Shown: positions 62,251 to 64,000 of the stretch, piece by piece
Layout: every line of letters starts with the position of its first letter
Numbering within the stretch: position 1 is the first letter of the stretch
Assembly: GCA_020086605.1 (NCBI GenBank)
Contig: JACBWW010000004.1
Span: forward strand, 18,301,624-18,365,623
Source of the DNA: Lanius collurio
Taxonomy: Eukaryota; Chordata; Aves; Passeriformes; Laniidae
Length of the DNA stretch: 64,000 nucleotides
Reading direction: 5' to 3'
The notes under the pieces: model-generated
Database searches by the model: none
What the model saw: only the letters and a program-made list of their open reading frames with translations
What the model was told of the DNA's origin: nothing
Made by a program: the position numbers and the translations under genes

Positions 62251-63143
62251 TCTTCTTTTGTCTTTCTTCTGAATGGTGGCTATAGGGTTTTTTGAACCCT
62301 TTTTTGGCTGCTGTTCATTGAAGTTCTGTTTCCTCTCTGTTATTCCTGCATTGCTGTTGATCTACCTCCCTGTCATTTTGCACAGATCTCACTTTTGTTA
62401 AATTGTCCATCCCTTCTGGGCATGCTCACACAGTCAGAGCTGTAAGTTAGAACTGAGTTTACATACAAAACTTTTCCATGGGAAAGTGGACTAAATCACC
62501 CCAGTGGTACAAGTCCTTCAGCACCTTCTCAGTTATTCTCTGGAGGACGTAGCTGATGGACAGGTTCCCTTGCATTTTAAATGGAACTGCACAGGACCTG
62601 CTTACAGTGAAGATCTACATCACTCTAGTACATGAAGAGTGTGAGCAGAGCTGCAGGGACTCAGTAATTGAATGTCACCTTGCATGTCATTGCTCTACCC
62701 TGGGCCAGGTGTGCTTGCAAAGCAATGCAAGGCTGAACTTGGTGGCATTCCCCTCTGACAGGCCTAGCTGGGTGGTCAGAGTCATGCCACAGTCATCCCT
62801 GCTGTGTGGCCTTGCTGGGAGGACTTAGCTCATGCACTGAAGACTAGACAGCACCAGACGTAATATGAGGGCACTGCTAGATATTCTTGAACAAACTAGG
62901 TTTGCTATTAGTGATACTTCAGCAGTGCTCCAAGTCCTATCCTTTTATTAGGAGTTTTGAGATTACTAGTTTTGATTTCCCTAACCCCCACCTCCTGAAA
63001 CAGGTGATTACATGAGACTACAGTGAGAAGAAATGAGTGCCTGTCAGCTTAACACAAACTGTTTATAGTACCCTGAGTTGGGGAGCAACATCTCAAAGTA
63101 ACCCCCGAGGTCAGAAAACAGAAAGCAGAGAGAAAGATTTCAA

Positions 63144-63159
63144 ATATATATATATATAT
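63144..63159. repeat. (AT)n microsatellite
   Basis: A run of eight AT dinucleotides in LTBP2 intron 2. Confidence 0.95.
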
Positions 63160-63280
63160 GTATTTTAACCCTCTTGTTTCTCAGTCAGTTTTATGGTTTG
63201 GGGGGCCTGAATAGTGATTTCACACACTTGTCACTGGCAGTGCTCCCACTGACTGATTTGCTCTCCTTATATTGCTGATC

Positions 63281-63319
63281 TCCTATATATAGCTCCTATA
63301 TATAGCTCCTATATATAGC
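63281..63319 (+). repeat. 13-nt tandem repeat, three perfect copies
   Basis: TCCTATATATAGC is repeated exactly three times (63281-63293, 63294-63306, 63307-63319). Each unit contains CTATATATAG, a TATA/MEF2-like core (a perfect palindrome). Perfect identity suggests recent expansion. Confidence 0.95.
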
Positions 63320-64000
63320 TGAACTGAGTGAAAACCAGCAAATTTTAAGCTCTTTCAAGTTCTTCCCGAGTCTGTAAAGGCAACTGGGAAGCCAGTTAAT
63401 GCTAGAGCTGAAATATTTCGGCCAGGGCAGCTCCCCAGCCATCCTGCTTGAAGAGACCAGAAGACTATTCCCATTCCCTTCTTCCTCTTTTCTATGTAAA
63501 CTGCCTTAGGGGCTTTTTAGAGTGCCTGGTCACTTATCACCACTTTCCTGCTGAAGGGTACAGTCTAAGGTGATTATGTTGGTGGGAGAGGTTGTGAGAA
63601 CAGCTGTGGTTCCAGGTCCCAGCATCGTGGCTCTGCAGTATTTCAGCATGTGAAGTGGTTGTTTTCAATGGCAGGCTTCCTGGGCTGGTGGCCTTTGTTA
63701 AAACAGGCATTTATTGGGAGATAACAGTAGGGACTGGCAGCCTATTTAAATCACAGCTGAGTTTTGTATTATAAATTACATCAACTTCTGGAGTGCCAGA
63801 CTTCCCAGAGACGGTTAATTCCTGCCTGACTAGGACCTTGTCCCTGTTCCAGAGACTGCAGTGTTGGCTGATTTATTTTACTGGGGGATTTCATCAAAAC
63901 CTCTGGCTTTAACCTGTATAGCCCTACGTGACTTGGGGTCTCCTTTTCCTTGAGCTCTCCCTCTCTTCCTGAGTGTTAACATGGTAATAAATGTCCCATG

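Larger units (their letters stand above)
59505..64000 (+). other. LTBP2: LTBP2 intron 2 (partial)
   Basis: It begins GTGAGT and runs off the window. No coding exon is recognised. It contains a conserved-looking stretch at 60560-60770, a perfect hairpin at 61495-61524, a MIR-like SINE at about 62105 and simple repeats near 63.1-63.3 kb. Confidence 0.75.

Noticed and set aside
62556..62828. 90-codon plus ORF with several cysteines, checked as a possible LTBP2 EGF exon
   Set aside because: Cysteine spacing does not fit the expected CEPPCQNRGSC-type EGF start and it lacks suitable flanking splice sites.

Overview
This is a stretch of vertebrate nuclear DNA, most likely from a bird. Introns interrupt the genes at GT/AG boundaries, two promoters sit in CpG-rich islands, and the recognisable interspersed repeats are mainly fragments of CR1, the main avian/reptilian LINE, plus one old MIR-like SINE. 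Species cannot be fixed from the sequence alone. I see no operons, CRISPR arrays, complete viruses or other prokaryote-like features.

Three protein-coding genes can be rebuilt exon by exon. (1) FCF1 (UTP24), minus strand, CDS 6141 down to 921: eight coding exons give exactly 198 codons, the full PIN-domain rRNA-processing nuclease. (2) AREL1, plus strand, CDS 12579 to 26360: eighteen coding exons give exactly 823 codons, a complete HECT E3 ligase with a filamin-like repeat, followed by a roughly 3 kb 3' UTR. (3) The 5' end of LTBP2, plus strand, from 50976: signal-peptide exon 1 and a short cysteine-rich exon 2; the rest lies beyond the right edge. The order FCF1(-) AREL1(+) LTBP2(+) agrees with what I recall of the amniote locus (human 14q24, viewed in the opposite orientation). 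FCF1 and AREL1 are head-to-head and probably share the CpG-rich promoter near 5.9-6.8 kb.

Layout: 1-0.6 kb, 3' flank of FCF1; 0.6-6.2 kb, FCF1; 5.9-6.8 kb, shared CpG island; 6.8-12.5 kb, AREL1 5' intronic DNA with a long CR1 relic; 12.5-29.4 kb, AREL1; 29.4-50.2 kb, intergenic DNA with no recognisable gene, but with a GC-rich islet at 32.6-32.9 kb, a T/G-rich tract, a CR1 tail and AT-rich conserved-looking stretches near 44.4 and 45.9 kb; 50.2-51.9 kb, LTBP2 CpG island and exon 1; 51.4-64 kb, LTBP2 introns 1 and 2.

The genes have separate jobs (pre-18S rRNA cleavage, ubiquitination in apoptosis control, extracellular matrix). I see no new multi-gene system. The most unusual structures are a nearly identical 235-bp inverted repeat whose arms bracket the FCF1 promoter and its first five exons, and a non-canonical GC-AG intron that splits the codon of the AREL1 catalytic cysteine.
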